From Cycas panzhihuaensis (Eukaryota > Cycadophyta): a stretch of DNA of 64,000 nucleotides. Below the pieces are notes generated by a model. It saw only the letters and a program-made list of their open reading frames with translations, was not told the origin of the DNA and searched no databases. Where the stretch lies: contig CM041465.1 in the NCBI GenBank assembly GCA_023213395.1, positions 33,301,741 through 33,365,740 of the forward strand, read 5' to 3'. Below are positions 1 through 12,095 of the stretch, in pieces (the stretch's first letter is position 1; each line of letters starts with the position of its first letter). Made by a program: the position numbers and the translations under genes.

Positions 1-33
1 TTGGTGAGGAGTTTGATATCTTGGCTGCCTTTG

Positions 34-767
34 TTAGTGTGGCGTATGTCTAGAGTTTCTACTCTTTTCTTTTGGAGACTGATCCCTAGATTTGTAAGTG
101 CTTGCTTGAGCATGTGGGCATATCCTTGCCTTAGTGGCAAAAGCATATTCAAGTGATTCATTAGATGCATTCTTCTCTTCAACAACCATTAACATGGCAC
201 TCAATTGTTCTATTTTGAAGGTGCTCAAGTCTTTGGAGACTTCAATGTTGGTTGCGACCATTTCAAAGCTTGGTACGGCACTGACACATCGTAGAATCCT
301 TTCAACAACTCTTTGTTCCGTTAAGATCTCTCCAAGAGATCTCATATGATTAACTAGGTCTTGTACCTTTGTTATAAAGTCGATAATTGATTCATTTGAA
401 TTCATCCTTAGGTTTTTCTACTCCTAAGGGTTTGAAGCTTTGATGAAGCCACTCCTTCATAAATCAGTTGTAAAGTATCCCATACTTGCTTTGATGTGGT
501 TGCTTCACTCACTCTTGGAAAGATTTTATCATCAATAGCACAAAACAATAATGCTAGAGCTTCATTGTCTTTCTTGGCTATTTTTTTGAATACCCTCTTT
601 TGTTCATTTGTGGCTTGGTCACCTGGATCTGTATAGACTGTCCGAACTGTGTCCCATAAATCCTTTGACATGAGGATAGATTTCATTTTTTTACTCCAAA
701 TTAGAAAATTTGTTCCATCGAATACTGGAATAGTCATATTTCCTATGCTTGTTGCCATGTTACTCAA
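34..767 (-). pseudogene. Ty1/copia gag fragment (DUF4219/UBN2-like)
   Basis: The minus strand reads as the N-terminal half of a copia Gag. Residues about 10-30 hold the DUF4219-type start with the FDGTNFLIWS core, and the following stretch with AKKDNEALALLFCAI and a KQVWDTLQ motif is the UBN2 gag region. The frame shifts near position 408; the next frame carries the region ending in lysine-, serine- and arginine-rich sequence just before the zinc knuckle would start. The gene runs off the left window edge. Family role is particle assembly around element RNA. Its LTR and primer site could not be delimited. Identification rests on residue patterns only. Confidence 0.8.
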
Positions 768-2198
768 CTTGGGTTATGATAATAATCATTTAGTAAATAA
801 AACATGTTTATTCCACAAAGGTTTTGGTTAAATGAATAAAAAAAATGTTTTTCAAGTTTAACCCAAGGTTTTATAAGTGGACCTAGTCCCTAAATGAGGT
901 TTGCTAGGCTCCAGGTTTATGTGTCTCCTGGGGTAACCTTCGGTTGCTATCCTGTCTAGTGGCACCTGCCCACAAATGGAAAAACAAGGACCCAATATAC
1001 CGGTATGTGGGCGCTAAGCTCTATATACCTCAATATGTGGGCTGCTAAGAAGGCTTTTACACTCCCCTGAATTGTTGAACCACTTGCGCTAGACTTATGC
1101 CTAGCGACAGATCTAGTGGTGAAGGTTCTCAAACCAAGGCACTCACCCTCTCTAGGTCTAGCCTTTGTCTCCAAACACCACAAATGGAAAAAGGTTCTGC
1201 ACCTTAGCCTGCCATCGAATACACCTAATAGCCAAAGGCTTTTCTCATCCAATATGAGGAGGCCAAGTGGCATGTGCGGGGTGATAACTTCAAGGGTCCT
1301 AACTGTTCTCCTTACAAGGCTGGAAAAAAAAGGAGGTTCAATTTGGGTAATTATCTGATTTAATGTGAGAAAAATTTATTATAGATGGTCTTGCTTACAA
1401 ACAAGATTTTTTTAGAACAAAAAACTGAAATGAAATTTGAAAATGAAAACTAAAATCAAATTGCTTTCAATACTCAAATATCAATTTGAAAAAATAAAGT
1501 ATGAAATATCTTTTTCAATAAAAGAATGCTTTCAATTTCAAAACAAAATTCCCCCTTTGAAAGTATAAATGATTAATCTCACAATAAGGAAACTATGAGC
1601 AAATTTAAATCTATATTCACACCTTTAAACCAATCAAATGCCTTTTTCAAAAAAGAATAATTATTCAATGTTCAAAGAAGTTTATATGCACTTTCCTTTC
1701 AAAATAAAGATGTATATCTATGATTACTCTATTTATGCAATTTAAAAATAAAAAATGCTTTCCCCCTTTGAAGTATTAGATTTCTTTGTAAAAAATAAGA
1801 ACTTTTTCCTTTAAAGAATATGAAATAAAGATGATAAAATTTCTAAATGAAAGCCAAGTGAGATCCTTTAAACAAGTTTTGTAAGCAGATTGTATTGAAA
1901 ATGGAGTGGGGTAATTATTCTTTAATAATCACAAATAAGTGTAAATAATCTCTTGATCAAGCACAAAAGGACTTTAAATAGGTTTTAGATTTGATAAAAG
2001 TGAAAAATATAACAAGAAATACTTGTTTACTGAATCATATAAAAGAGAGGGTTCCTCTTGCTCTAGAGGCCCAAAAGTAGACTAAGTGAGCTGCAACATG
2101 GCTTAAAAAACTCAATAAATACTAACAAGTTTTGTTAATGATCAGTATTAGATAAATATCAAATGCACACAAGATGAGCCACATAGTCACACAGATCT
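768..2198. other. AT-rich stretch without recognisable gene
   Basis: This contains leader or LTR-like sequence upstream of the gag fragment and, from about 1360 to 2150, strongly AT-rich sequence with A- and T-runs. Short open frames exist around 956-1358 on both strands, but none resembles a known protein. It may include the 5' LTR of the copia fragment at 34-767, since a weak TATCATAACC primer-site-like stretch lies just upstream of the gag start on the minus strand. No matching second LTR copy is in the window. Confidence 0.4.
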
Positions 2199-2559
2199 TG
2201 TTTGGGAACATGAAATCATACAAGTACGTTCCCATCCGCAGAATCTTTAACCATACACAGTAAGCAAACAAAAATACACACAGAATACAAATGAACAGTA
2301 CACGGGATTTATGTAGGAAAACCCTTTCGGGAAAAAACCCACCACAAAAGATTCTTCTGGATCACATTTATTATTACACAATGATATTGATACATTGAAT
2401 ATACAAGGGTTCAAGGCTTTTATATTCTTCTAAGAGGTGTCACCTGATTAATGTTGGGGTTGTGACCCTCTGAATAACTCGCATCTTTTCGCTTAATTAC
2501 CTTAGTTAAACCACATTAACATTAACTTAGTGGCTTAACAAACAACAACCACGTTAACA
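2199..2559 (-). repeat. 3' LTR of copia A
   Basis: The left end reads TGTT on the plus strand and the right end reads AACA, giving the inverted TGTT...AACA termini of this family. The sequence aligns along its whole length with 8048-8402 and, reversed, with the LTRs of copia C (16760-17129 and 23477-23851). Confidence 0.88.
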
Positions 2560-2625
2560 TCGCCCCTTAATGTGAATGTGGGGAGCCTGCAAACTGCAAC
2601 AGTTGTGTGATCACAAAGGTTGAGA

Positions 2626-4200
2626 CTATCCTATAGCTTCTTTATCTTTGTTGATATATCCCCCCTCAAGGATAACATTGATGAGTCCTAAATTGATACG
2701 CATCTTTGTGAATTGATCTTCAGTGAGTGGCTTGGTAAACACGTTCGCAAGCTGAAATTCACTCGGACAATAGTCAACCTGCAGCTTTCCTGACTTGATT
2801 TGTTCACAAGTGTAATGGTGTTGAATTTTGATATACTTTGTACGTGCATGAAACTTTGGATTCTTTGACAAGCAAATGGTACTCTGATTATCAACAAAGA
2901 TAACCAAATGTTCGTTGCAAACTCTAAGAAACTCCAAGAGACCTTGCAACCATATTGCTTCCTTCACACTAGCACTGAGTCCTTGATATTCAACCTCTGT
3001 AAAAGATAGCGTCACTGTCTACTGCTTCTTTGATTACCACGAAACAGGTCCATTACCAATACTAAACATGTATCCAGCAGTGGACTTCCGATCGTCAAAA
3101 TCTCCTCCCCAATTAGCATCTGTGTAGCCATGCAACCTTGTCTCCTCACCTCGACGGTGTTCGAGACCAAGATTAATTGTCCCTTTCAGATATTTCAAAA
3201 TCCGCTTTGCGGCAACCAAATGAGGCTCTTGAGGATTCTATATGTAGTGGGAAACCAATCCAACAACGTAGGTGATATATAGTTTGGTATGAGTCAAGTA
3301 GATTAGACTCCCTACCAATTGGCAATACTTCGTTCCATCTACAGAGGCTTTGACCATATCCTTCTGCAACCTTGCGCCCTTTACACATGGTGTTGCAACA
3401 GGTTTGCAATTCAGCATCCCAAATTTCTTGAGTAGGTTCTTCACGTACTGACTGCAACAACACGATCCTATCATCCATCAGCCTGATTTGAATGCCCAAG
3501 AAATAGTGAAGTCTCTCGAGATTTGTCATGTCAAAAGAAACTCCAAAATTGGACTTGACTTCTACTATAGTCTTTCCATAGTTACCTCTGATGATTAAAT
3601 CATCCGCATACACCACACAAGCAACTATTGAAGTCCCTTTCCTTTTCACATACAAATTTGAGTCAAGTTTAGAAATTTCGAAACCTTCAGCTTTCAACTT
3701 GGCATCCATTTTCTCATACCAAGCACAAGGTGCTTGTTTCGGGCCATAGATTGACTTTTTAAACCGGCAAACAAGATGCTCCTGTCCTTCCTTAACGAAT
3801 CTCAGAGGCTGTGACATGTAAATCTCCTCCTTTAGATCTCCATTAAGGAATGCGAACTTAATGTCCATCTGGTGCAACTCCCAACCATAAGCAACTGCTA
3901 AGGAAATGATCAATCAAGCCATTGTCATTCTAGAAACTGATACAAACATCTCCTCATTGTCAATTCCTTCTTTTTGCTTGAAACCCTGAGTGGAGCAGAA
4001 CTTCATCTTGTAGACCCACTTGCATACAACAAGGTTCTTTGTCAAGGGAAGCGGAACCAAATCCCATGTATAGTTCTTCATCAACGAACCATACTCTTCC
4101 TTTATCGTAGCTCTCCATCATGGATCTCCTTTCGCCTCATCAAACAAATCAGGAGCATTGGAGTTGTTGGTGTCTACCAACAGAGTTCGACTAGCATGTT
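2626..4200 (-). pseudogene. Copia A reverse transcriptase and RNase H
   Basis: Reading leftwards, the RT region shows ISLAVAYGWELHQMDIKFAFLNGDL, then the catalytic YADD in VVYADDLIIRGN, then YFLGIQIRL. The frame shifts near 3470 and again near 3230. RNase H follows with GYTDANWGGD (first acidic residue), FVDNQSTICLSKNP and a final FTKPLTEDQF block, ending at 2626. The N-terminal RT part above 3913 is recognisable only in scattered frames (KWVYK-type motif near 4010). Multiple frame breaks make this a pseudogene. Only this copy and that in element C carry the same RT family. Confidence 0.87.
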
Positions 4201-4302
4201 GACTTCTTGTTCTTCTATCATCAGTTAGGGTTTGCATCGCCACACCAAAATCTTTGATAGTCTTCCTTGCCCATAAAGGTATAGAAGGACCTATTGTTGG
4301 AG

Positions 4303-5494
4303 CTACTTCTTCTCGTGACAGCTCCTCACTATTACACGTCCCACTTGGTCTTGCTTCCTCAGGTGTTCCAGCGACTGACCCATCATCCTCTTCGCTTGAT
4401 GAATCTGGGAATGGGAGTAGGGGGGGTAAAAAGGCTCTTTTGATGATCTATTAGCACGATACGTCGATGACTCATCAAATTTTATATCTCGACTAACCAT
4501 AATCTTCTTCCCATGTGGATTCCATAGTCTGTAAGCTTTATTCTGATCACAATACCCCATGAATATGCACTTCAGACTCTTTCGATCCAACTTCTTGTGA
4601 GTATCATCTGGGATGTGGGCGTATCCAATACATCCAAAGGTTCTCAAATGGCTAATGACAGGCTTCCAACTGGTCCATTTCTCTTTAGGGGTCATGCTAT
4701 AAACTGCGTGAGTGGGTACCCAGTTCAAAATATAAACAACAACCGCCACAGACTCTGCCCAAAAACATTAATGGCGGGTTTTTAGTGTGCACCATACACC
4801 TCGCCATCTCCATCATGGTATGGTTCTTTCGTTCAACAATTCCATTCTGTTGTGGGGTATACGAGACTGTAAATTCCTGCTTTATACCATGATCGCAGTA
4901 GAATTAATTAAATGCATGGTTGTCGTATTCCTTGCCATTATCACTTCTTAAAGATTTAATCTTCTTATTACTTTCATTTTCTACCATCGCTTTCCAGTCA
5001 CGGAAGTGATCAAACACATCTAATTTGTTTTTGAGAACGTAAACCCAGGCCTTCCTAGTGTAATCATTTACAAACATAAAGGTATAACGAGCTCCTGATA
5101 TCGAAGGGTTAGGGAGTGGTCCCATTATATTTGAATGCACAAGCTCCAACTTCTCCTTGGCTATCCAAGCATTCTCCGGAGCAAAAGTGTAGCGGTGATG
5201 CTTGCCATACATACACCCTTCACAAACACCATCTGAGCAAGAAATCAATGGCAATCCTTCCACTATTTTCAACCCCTTCAACAGTGCAATACTCCTATAG
5301 TTAAGGTGTCCTAGGCAAGTGTGACAAAGTCTACTTATATCATCAGTGCTAGCGACAAAGGCATAAGACTTCTTATGAGATCGAAATTTCTCAAACACCC
5401 AGAAATTGTCCCTGACTTTTCTAGTAGCAATGACAGCAAAGTTCTGCTTCCAATCCTTAATCAGGCATTTATCATTGCAAAGCTCCACCTTCAT
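4303..5494 (-). pseudogene. Copia A pre-integrase and integrase
   Basis: The segment 4904-5494 holds the GAG pre-integrase zinc-binding pattern (HTCLGHL...CEGCMYGK) and the integrase core. The first catalytic Asp, normally in VHSDIMGPL, is Asn here (VHSNIMGPL). The second catalytic Asp, in SDNGKEYDN, is kept. The segment 4303-4749 gives the end of the core and the C-terminal stretch with LRTFGCIGYAHIP and VSRDIKFDE. Between 4750 and 4903 the frame is interrupted. Family role is insertion of element cDNA; the active-site change and stops make it dead. Confidence 0.85.
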
Positions 5495-5497
5495 GCC

Positions 5498-5719
5498 TTA
5501 TTTGCAGATTTCTTGGGCTGAAAGAAGGTTCAACTGCATGTTGGGTACATAGTATACCCTGGTAAATTTACCACCTACAATGGATACTTCACTGATACCT
5601 TCCACCTGCAAAACGCGAGCATCTCCAAGAACAATTTCGGCACCACTATGATTTTCATCCACTGTATCAAAGTTGTGCTTCTGGTGAGAGATATGCTTCC
5701 GTGCTTCAGAGTCAAGCAT
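5498..5719 (-). pseudogene. Copia A aspartic protease
   Basis: A copia protease start is recognisable from LDSEARKHIS, followed by VLGDARVLQVEGISEV and a QLNLLSAQEICK end that leads into the pre-integrase region. The catalytic triplet should be DSG; here the glycine is glutamate (DSE). The related element C keeps DSG. This is an inactivating change in the enzyme that would cut the Gag-Pol polyprotein. Confidence 0.83.
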
Positions 5720-5819
5720 CCAATAATCTCTCCGATCTAACTCAGCTAATAAGGTTTTTGCTTGGATGCAATAAGTAGCAACGCTCTTCCCTTTATCATC
5801 CTGGCTTACTTTGCGCTTG

Positions 5820-6560
5820 TCACATCTCTTGAACCAACAATTCTCCTCTTTGTGACCATCCTTCTTGTAGTAATTGCATTTTCCATTGAACTTCTTCTTC
5901 TCTTCTGAACTTTCTCCTAATCTTCTCCTTCTTAACGGTCTCCTTCCTTTGAGTCTTTATGGCTAGGGCCTGACTTGATTCGGAACCTCTAAGCATACCA
6001 TGATGTTTAAGCTTGGCATCCTCTGGTAGAGTTAGGTTTTTAAGCCCATCAAGGGTCTCTACCTCCATCACTTCATCTCTACGATATATGGTCTAGAAAG
6101 TGGCGAATGCAGTCGGCAGTTTCAACATGATTATTGTGAACAACAACGCATCATCGATTGAATTCTGCTTCAGTTCTTCTAGCTTATTTTTCGAGTTTGT
6201 AATCTTGTTTATGTAGGAGTTGATGTTCTCATTTTTCACATGCGAATTGAGTAACTCCAACATTAGAGCAAGATGTCTATTTGTCTTCTTCTTCTCAAAG
6301 GTATCACACAATTTTGTCCAAATTTCATTTGGCTTGTCTAGATTGTGAACCAAGGCTCTCTGGTCTGATGCCAGTAACAATTTCAATAGTCCCACAGCCA
6401 TAAATTTCTTCTCTTTGAGACAAACACGCTCTTTATGGTCTAATGGAATCGCATCCACCTTAGCCTTAGTGATACCCTCGAGTTGATTCACCATCAAAAT
6501 AAGCTCTATATTGGCCTTCCACTTGCTGAAATTGTTACCATTGAAGGTAACCTTGGGCAT
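5820..6560 (-). pseudogene. Copia A gag
   Basis: The start MPKVTFNGNNFSKW is the copia Gag opening, and the UBN2-type region follows with LNSHVKNENINSYI and LPTAFATF motifs. A frame change near 6080 leads to a second frame with a lysine- and arginine-rich linker and a zinc knuckle. In the knuckle the second cysteine is replaced by tyrosine (CNYYKKDGHKEENC), so metal binding would be impaired. The homologous knuckle in copia C has lost a different cysteine. Family role: particle assembly and RNA packaging. Broken, so not functional. Confidence 0.85.
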
Positions 6561-8029
6561 AAGACACTACATCTTGAGAAACAGGCTTCAATATGTGTCA
6601 AATGACACAAAATGATTGTCTTTTGGACAAAAAAAACACCCCTGTGTCCTCCTCTAGCTCAGGGGCAAACTCCAGAGGGCATCAAACACTGATTATGCAC
6701 ACTTTAAGCAAGTCATCAATTGCTCTCCCCTCACAAATGGCTAAAAAAGGCCCTTAAATGAACTCGAAAGTGTCAAAAAATACCCTTAAGTCACTTAAAA
6801 AAGTGCTCCAAAAACTGAGGACGACTCCACAAGGTAGTAATGCACGTTCTCCAAGTCAAAATCACGAAAATTCTCCTCAATCCGCGCTTAGAACGGCTCA
6901 AGTACACTCCAAAATACTTCACAATAGGCAATATATTATGCATCAATGGTCTAAGGGTCACTTTTATAAAGTTCAATTGAGGGGAATATACCAAAAAGTA
7001 TATTCCATGAGTTGCGACTTTTATAAATAGTCGCACCTTATAGCTTGACCCACGTGCTCTAAATCATTAATAAAACATATTTATGATATTGCTAAGGTTT
7101 GAACTTAGCAAAAAATCATCAAATAATCACATTGAAGGGTCGCACAAAGTGGAGATAAGAGACGCAGTTGCTGCACCATATACACGGACTGCGTACGTTA
7201 ATACGGATCTCCTACACACCCATACGACTAGTAAACAATTCAAATGCTGTCTAGCAGCCTCATAAACATGCCCAACCATCATAATATGCGCCCAACCATC
7301 ACAACAAAGCACCCAATCAACACAAATAGCGCCCAACCAGCTCTTAAGGATGCCAAATCAGCATGAAAACAACACAGCCAACTCTTAAGAGCGCCAAACT
7401 AGCACGAAAACAACCCAACCAACTCTTAACAGATAGATGTGGGCTTAAATCATGCATATGACTAAGATATGGGGGTCACACTCTCAAATAAAGGCACTAC
7501 AACTCAAAATTAATCAATTGACACTTTGTTCTTCTATACACTTAGTCTAATCTCAGTATAGAGGGTTGAAAACATTCCTAAATAGGCTCCAATCTCTCCC
7601 TTATACAGACAAGATGTATGTATCACCAAAAAAAGCTTGCCTTTTTGAATTTTATAGTGCTTTCGATGAGTAAATAACCGACTTACTTATATACATAGAT
7701 GGATGTCCTTATTGTCATTTAATCACCATCAGTACGTACTCCGCTGGCTTGAATCATCTTTACAGGTCATCAACCTGTTTCGAATGGCTCCCAACGAGCC
7801 AACTCCAACCACAAATGTGGCCTTCACACCTGATTACTGACTCCAATAGACCCTTATACTTCGTTGAATAGCAATTTTCACTACTTCAACTACCACTGAT
7901 TTGTTATGCCTGCTTCTGCACATTGCTAAAGATGATTGACCCTCAGGACAAGTCCTAGGTTTGACGGCTTCACCAGGCAACTGACGATCTCACCGCTCTG
8001 CTTAACGTTAGGCTTCAGTTGTGTAGAAC

Positions 8030-8047
8030 CCTACGGCTCTGAGACCT
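8030..8047 (-). other. Primer-binding site of copia A (initiator Met-tRNA type)
   Basis: Directly inside the 5' LTR, the minus strand reads AGGTCTCAGAGCCGTA. The consensus is TGGTATCAGAGC, complementary to the 3' end of initiator methionine tRNA. Two changes in the first five bases suggest decay. The same site in copia C reads TGGTATTAGAGCCG. Confidence 0.75.
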
Positions 8048-8402
8048 TGTTCGGGAACATGAAATCATGTAGGTATGTTCCCATCCATAGAATCTTTAAC
8101 CATACACAGCAAGTAAACAAAAATACACACAGAATATAGATGCACAGTACACAGGATTTACGTGGAAAACCCTTTCGGAAAAAAAACCCATAACAAACAA
8201 TCCTTCTAAATCACATTTACTATTCCATAATAATTTTGATACATTGAATACACAAGGGCTCAAAGGTTTTATATTCTTCCAAAAGGTGTCACCCGCTTAG
8301 GGTTATGACCCTCTGAATAACTCACACCTTTTCGCTTAATCACCTTAGTTAATTCACATTAACATTAACTTAGTGGTTTAACAAACAACTGCTATGTTAA
8401 TA
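8048..8402 (-). repeat. 5' LTR of copia A
   Basis: Aligns with 2199-2559. The outer terminus has decayed from TGTTAA to TATTAA on the minus strand. A degenerate primer-binding site lies immediately inside it. Confidence 0.87.
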
Positions 8403-8874
8403 CATTTGCCAACAAGATGATAGCAACCCTGCCCTTGATTATAGGACTTCCTTCTACCTCCTAGTCCTTTAAGGGACTCGATTTGCAAATTACAACAAAT
8501 TCTTTTTAAAAAATACTTTACAATAGCCTTCTAGGATTCAAAATTCAGTTGCCTTAGGATTAAAAAATAGGTAGAGAGATCATGTAGAAGGTGCAAAAGA
8601 AAATTATGTTTAGTTATTACGTAGAGATCCGGTACAAAAGGGCTCAACTTTGGATTAAAATTTTTCTATGAAAACAATACCAAAATCTGTGAAATCATAT
8701 ACCAAAATGACCATCTCTCAATTAGAATTCCAATGGTTTGGTTTAGATGGCTAGGAAAACGAGCTCCTAAAACTTCAAATATTAAGAAAAAAGTATAGAC
8801 ACCTTTTGAAAAAGATGAAACTGAGCAATTTATGTTTTCAACTTCTTTTGCAGGTTGGCTGCTAGTTATATAGG
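8403..8874. other. Unrecognised flank of the non-autonomous LTR element
   Basis: No gene or repeat is recognised. The stretch is AT-rich and is the outer flank of copia A and of the element starting at 8944. Confidence 0.35.
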
Positions 8875-8946
8875 CTTTGCAGGTGACCACGTGCTAATGA
8901 ATGGGGGGCTTGCAGTCCCATATCAAAATTTATCCAATTCACTTAA
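8875..8946 (+). repeat. Left copy of 72-bp duplication flanking element D
   Basis: The sequence from CTTTGCAGG to CACTTAA recurs at 12782-12852, immediately after the right LTR. The copies differ by three substitutions and one deleted base. The last three bases, TAA, overlap the first bases of the truncated LTR. Confidence 0.88.
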
Positions 8947-9301
8947 TGTACATTCCCATTACATGTCCATTTAAGTTCATTTCATTTCATTAGAATAATT
9001 GCTCACATGGAATATTCTAGATGAGAATATTCTAGTGAGAGAGGATTCTTAGTCAAGGTTTCTAGAAGTCAAAGATGCTCAAACTATTAATGAGGTAGTT
9101 TGAGCACACCAAAAATCATGGGAGTTGTTGAACCACCTCCTATGATTAGACTTAATGTAAAGTTATAAATATGTATTTGTACCTTGCATATTTTTTTAAT
9201 GAGATTTAGAGAGTTGTTAGTCATTTGTCGTATTGCCTTCTCTTGTGTATTTCACATGTGCTTTATGACATGTCTCCTACTCCTATCCACTCATTCCTAC
9301 A
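8944..9301 (+). repeat. 5' LTR of element D, truncated at its outer end
   Basis: Matches 12424-12781. The right LTR begins TGTTGGAATAATGTAC; here the first eight or so bases are absent and host sequence CACTTAA runs straight into TAATGTAC. The inner end is CCTACA, followed by the primer site. Confidence 0.87.
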
Positions 9302-9313
9302 TGGTATCAGAGC
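9302..9313 (+). other. Primer-binding site of element D
   Basis: TGGTATCAGAGC, an exact match to the plant initiator Met-tRNA primer-site consensus, sits immediately after the 5' LTR. Confidence 0.9.
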
Positions 9314-10239
9314 ATAAATCTTTGACACTTGTGCTATCCTATATTTGTTGTCTTGATTCTAGTATTTGTGACTGCATATAGTCTGCCTAGTTGAATCAGA
9401 TTCCTCCCTTAACAGATGTATTTTCAATTCCTGAGAATTGAGACCATACTGAAAGACTGTTGCTTTCAGGGTTTTGCCAAAAAGCATAGACAGCAATATA
9501 TATCTACTTAAGAGCGTAAAGCCACCTGTAGTTTGTAAGATTTACAATAGGGAATGAAGTGATATGTCACTTAGCAGCCATTGGATATGCTCTCGCCAGA
9601 GATGCTAGCTATCATGTAGACTACCATTGTTGGTCTCCCGTCGCTGGTCTATGTGAGGACTCTCACGAATGAATTGTGAGATCATACGTGCTTGCACTGC
9701 CTGAATCATTATGATGCTGGGTGCCTCTCAGCACAGTTGTCAACAATTCGTAGTAGGACGTTCCGCCCCTGTTGGGGTTGTTGCCGCTCACTCGTCCTTT
9801 GTCCATTGAAGGACGTGAGATTGCAACCCATCGTTGGAACCTCCAGACAAGCTAAAGTTGCAGCCAGAGTCACCCGCATGCCGCCAACTATCAATCCTGC
9901 TACCATTCCCGAAGAAATACCTGTCAACGAAGAAGGCGGACGTGCAGCCGCCACACTAAGCACAACCGCCAAATGGGAACAAGTCACTACCGCCATGGAG
10001 CCGTCACAGTCGCTTTGTCACGAGGGCGAAGTCCGTCTGACGGCGAGATGGGAAACATTGCCAGTTGACCACTGGAGCCGTAGTCATCAGCGTTCCGTAG
10101 TCATCATCGTTAAAAAAAATTTAGTCAATTGTGTCTATAAATTTAATCTAGTGTTACAATATTAATATTAGTATATTCTTCTAACGATACTTTTTTATAT
10201 TTGTCCTTTTCTATAGTTTGAGATATTTCATCTTTTTGA

Positions 10240-10990
10240 AATATATTCTATTGAGACATTTGAAAAGAAATTTTTTTGAGAGGAATATTATTTTATTAAT
10301 TGAAGTTATACATTAAGAGGTTTAAATTATCATTAGCACTATTAAACTTCTTTAAATGTATTCTTCTATGGTTTTAAATGAGAGTATTTTTAGAGGAATT
10401 TAAGACATTTCATTCTCCTTCTAAAAGTATCTGTTGGTGACATACAAAGGAACTTCAAGATGATCTCTATTATGTACCTTATCCTCTTTAAAAGATATTT
10501 TTGGCAACAAAAGGGGTCACTTTAAGAGGATCTTTAATGTATTTCATCCTCTTCATTAAGGTACATTTTTGGTGGCATAAAAGTACCTTTTTTGGCTTCA
10601 TAGAACAGTACTTTAAGAGGATCTTTTATGCATCTAATCCTCTTCTTTAAAGTACATTGTTGGTGGCACAAAAGAGCAAATTTTGGCGGACATGTAAAGT
10701 ATTTTAAGAGGAATTTTTAATACATTTAATCCTCTTCATTAAGGTACATTTTTGGTGGTGTAAAAGTGTATTTTATTGGCTTCATTAAGGAGTACTTCAA
10801 GGATTGTTTCTCATGTACCTAATCCTCATTAGAGTATATCTTTGACTTTATTTTAAGGAGGATTTTTCAATGTACTTTGAGAGTAGTTTTAAAGGGAAGT
10901 TTTAATGTACTTAGTCCTCTTTTTAGAGCACTTTAAGAGGATCTTTTAATGTACTTCTTCCTCTTTAATGATGTATGTTAAAGTTTTTTT
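10240..10990 (+). repeat. Degenerate tandem repeats inside element D
   Basis: Units of roughly 100 bp recur several times, each with variants of TTTAAGAGGATCTTTTAATG, a nearby AATCCTCTT complement, and TACATTTTTGGTGG. The AAGAGGAT and ATCCTCTT halves can pair within each unit. Units are diverged and lack regular spacing. No coding potential is seen. Confidence 0.7.
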
Positions 10991-11879
10991 TTTTCTAACC
11001 TTTTTGTACTCTTTCCACCTTGCGGTCACTGAGTGATGTCTAACACTCATACTTGCGGTGGTTTCAACTCTATTTCTCCTTACTTTTCTTAATTACGGAC
11101 TTTATAAAATGTTTGTGAATTGTTGGCTATAGTTTGTCAGATTCACTAAGGCAAAGTGTAAGTTTTATGTAATGTAACACTTTCTAGTCTTACAAAGACC
11201 TATGGAGTGGTTAAAGGAGAAGACAAGAAGCCAAAGGCAACATGGTGCGCCACAATATTCCACAACATAGTGTCATACGACATGACTTGGCAGAATTGGA
11301 ACCTGGAACACTAGCATTCATCAATTTGCTAGTGGTTGATGAGAAGATTGCTCATCTTTATTTGCTTGCATATGATGCAAAAATGACTCTTAATGATTTA
11401 TTAGAGTCTTGATATTTGCTCACTCTTGGAAAATGTCTAGTCTCTATCTCTCTTCATGTGCAGAAACTAAAGGAGACGAGTGACTTATGTTGTTGAATTG
11501 TAGAGTATATAGCTCTTATCAACCCGCATGATACTCATCATACCTTTGTCTACCGCAAACTCTTTTTTTGTGAGTTGGGTAGCTTACTATTGCAACTTAT
11601 TGTATTGTGGTGATGATGATAGCAGTGTTGTGGTGTTAATAAAAACACCTAACAGTTCTATGAAGCAACAATGTCTTGGAAAATGACAATAGTGCATAAA
11701 ATCAAGCACGATATTGTAAGCCAAGATTATGACATTTGGAGAAGCAAGACAATGTTCATGTATTGATGATCACGACTAGCATGTACTACATGAGGATGAT
11801 GAAATCCTCTTTGAGAGCTTTGTAAAGGCAACTGCAAAGGTTGAATCAACAATAGGATATGGATGACACTTAGTTTTGG

Positions 11880-12095
11880 TTGATCATAATCAACGACAGG
11901 ATGTGCATTGACCATTTGGTTCTGGTTGAGTCAATTCAACGACAGGATGTGGATGACACTTAGTTCTGGTTGATCCAAATCAACGACAGGATATGCATTG
12001 ACCACTTGCTTCTGGTTGATCTCTTGTAGTAGTTAAAGGCCAAATCAACAACAGATTGTGCATTGGCACCTAATTCTGGTTGATCTCTTGATGTG
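11880..12095 (+). repeat. Tandem repeats of about 55-60 bp inside element D
   Basis: Three to four units share TCTGGTTGATC, CAACGACAGGAT and GTGCATTGACC blocks in order. The spacing varies by a few bases between units. Function unknown. Confidence 0.7.

Larger units (their letters stand above)
2199..8402 (-). mobile_element. Ty1/copia retrotransposon A (degenerate, LTR-bounded)
   Basis: Two related LTRs of about 360 bp flank a minus-strand gag-protease-integrase-RT-RNase H order, which is the copia order. A polypurine tract of the type AAGGGG lies just before the 3' LTR (plus positions 2560-2570). The long 5' leader (about 6561-8047) is related to that of copia C at 17130-18679. Coding frames carry many frameshifts and stops. 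The LTR-flanking pentamers (GATCT at 2194-2198 and CATTT at 8403-8407) do not match, so no target duplication is visible. Close relative of element C, in opposite orientation. Confidence 0.9.

Noticed and set aside
6758-7336. Open frames in the leader of copia A
   Set aside because: Lie between 5' LTR and gag, on both strands, and have no conserved counterpart in the copia C leader.
9302-9313. Possible tRNA gene fragments around TGGTATCAGAGC words (also 17130, 51177, 45637)
   Set aside because: These are primer-binding sites complementary to tRNA 3' ends, each next to an LTR or viral gene; no cloverleaf is present.
9692-10165. 157-codon open frame inside element D
   Set aside because: No recognisable domain, no support from the rest of the element, and the region is GC-richer than its surroundings, which lengthens chance frames.
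10240-10990. CRISPR-like array
   Set aside because: Repeats are degenerate, unequally spaced and inside a plant LTR element; there are no unique spacers and no Cas genes.
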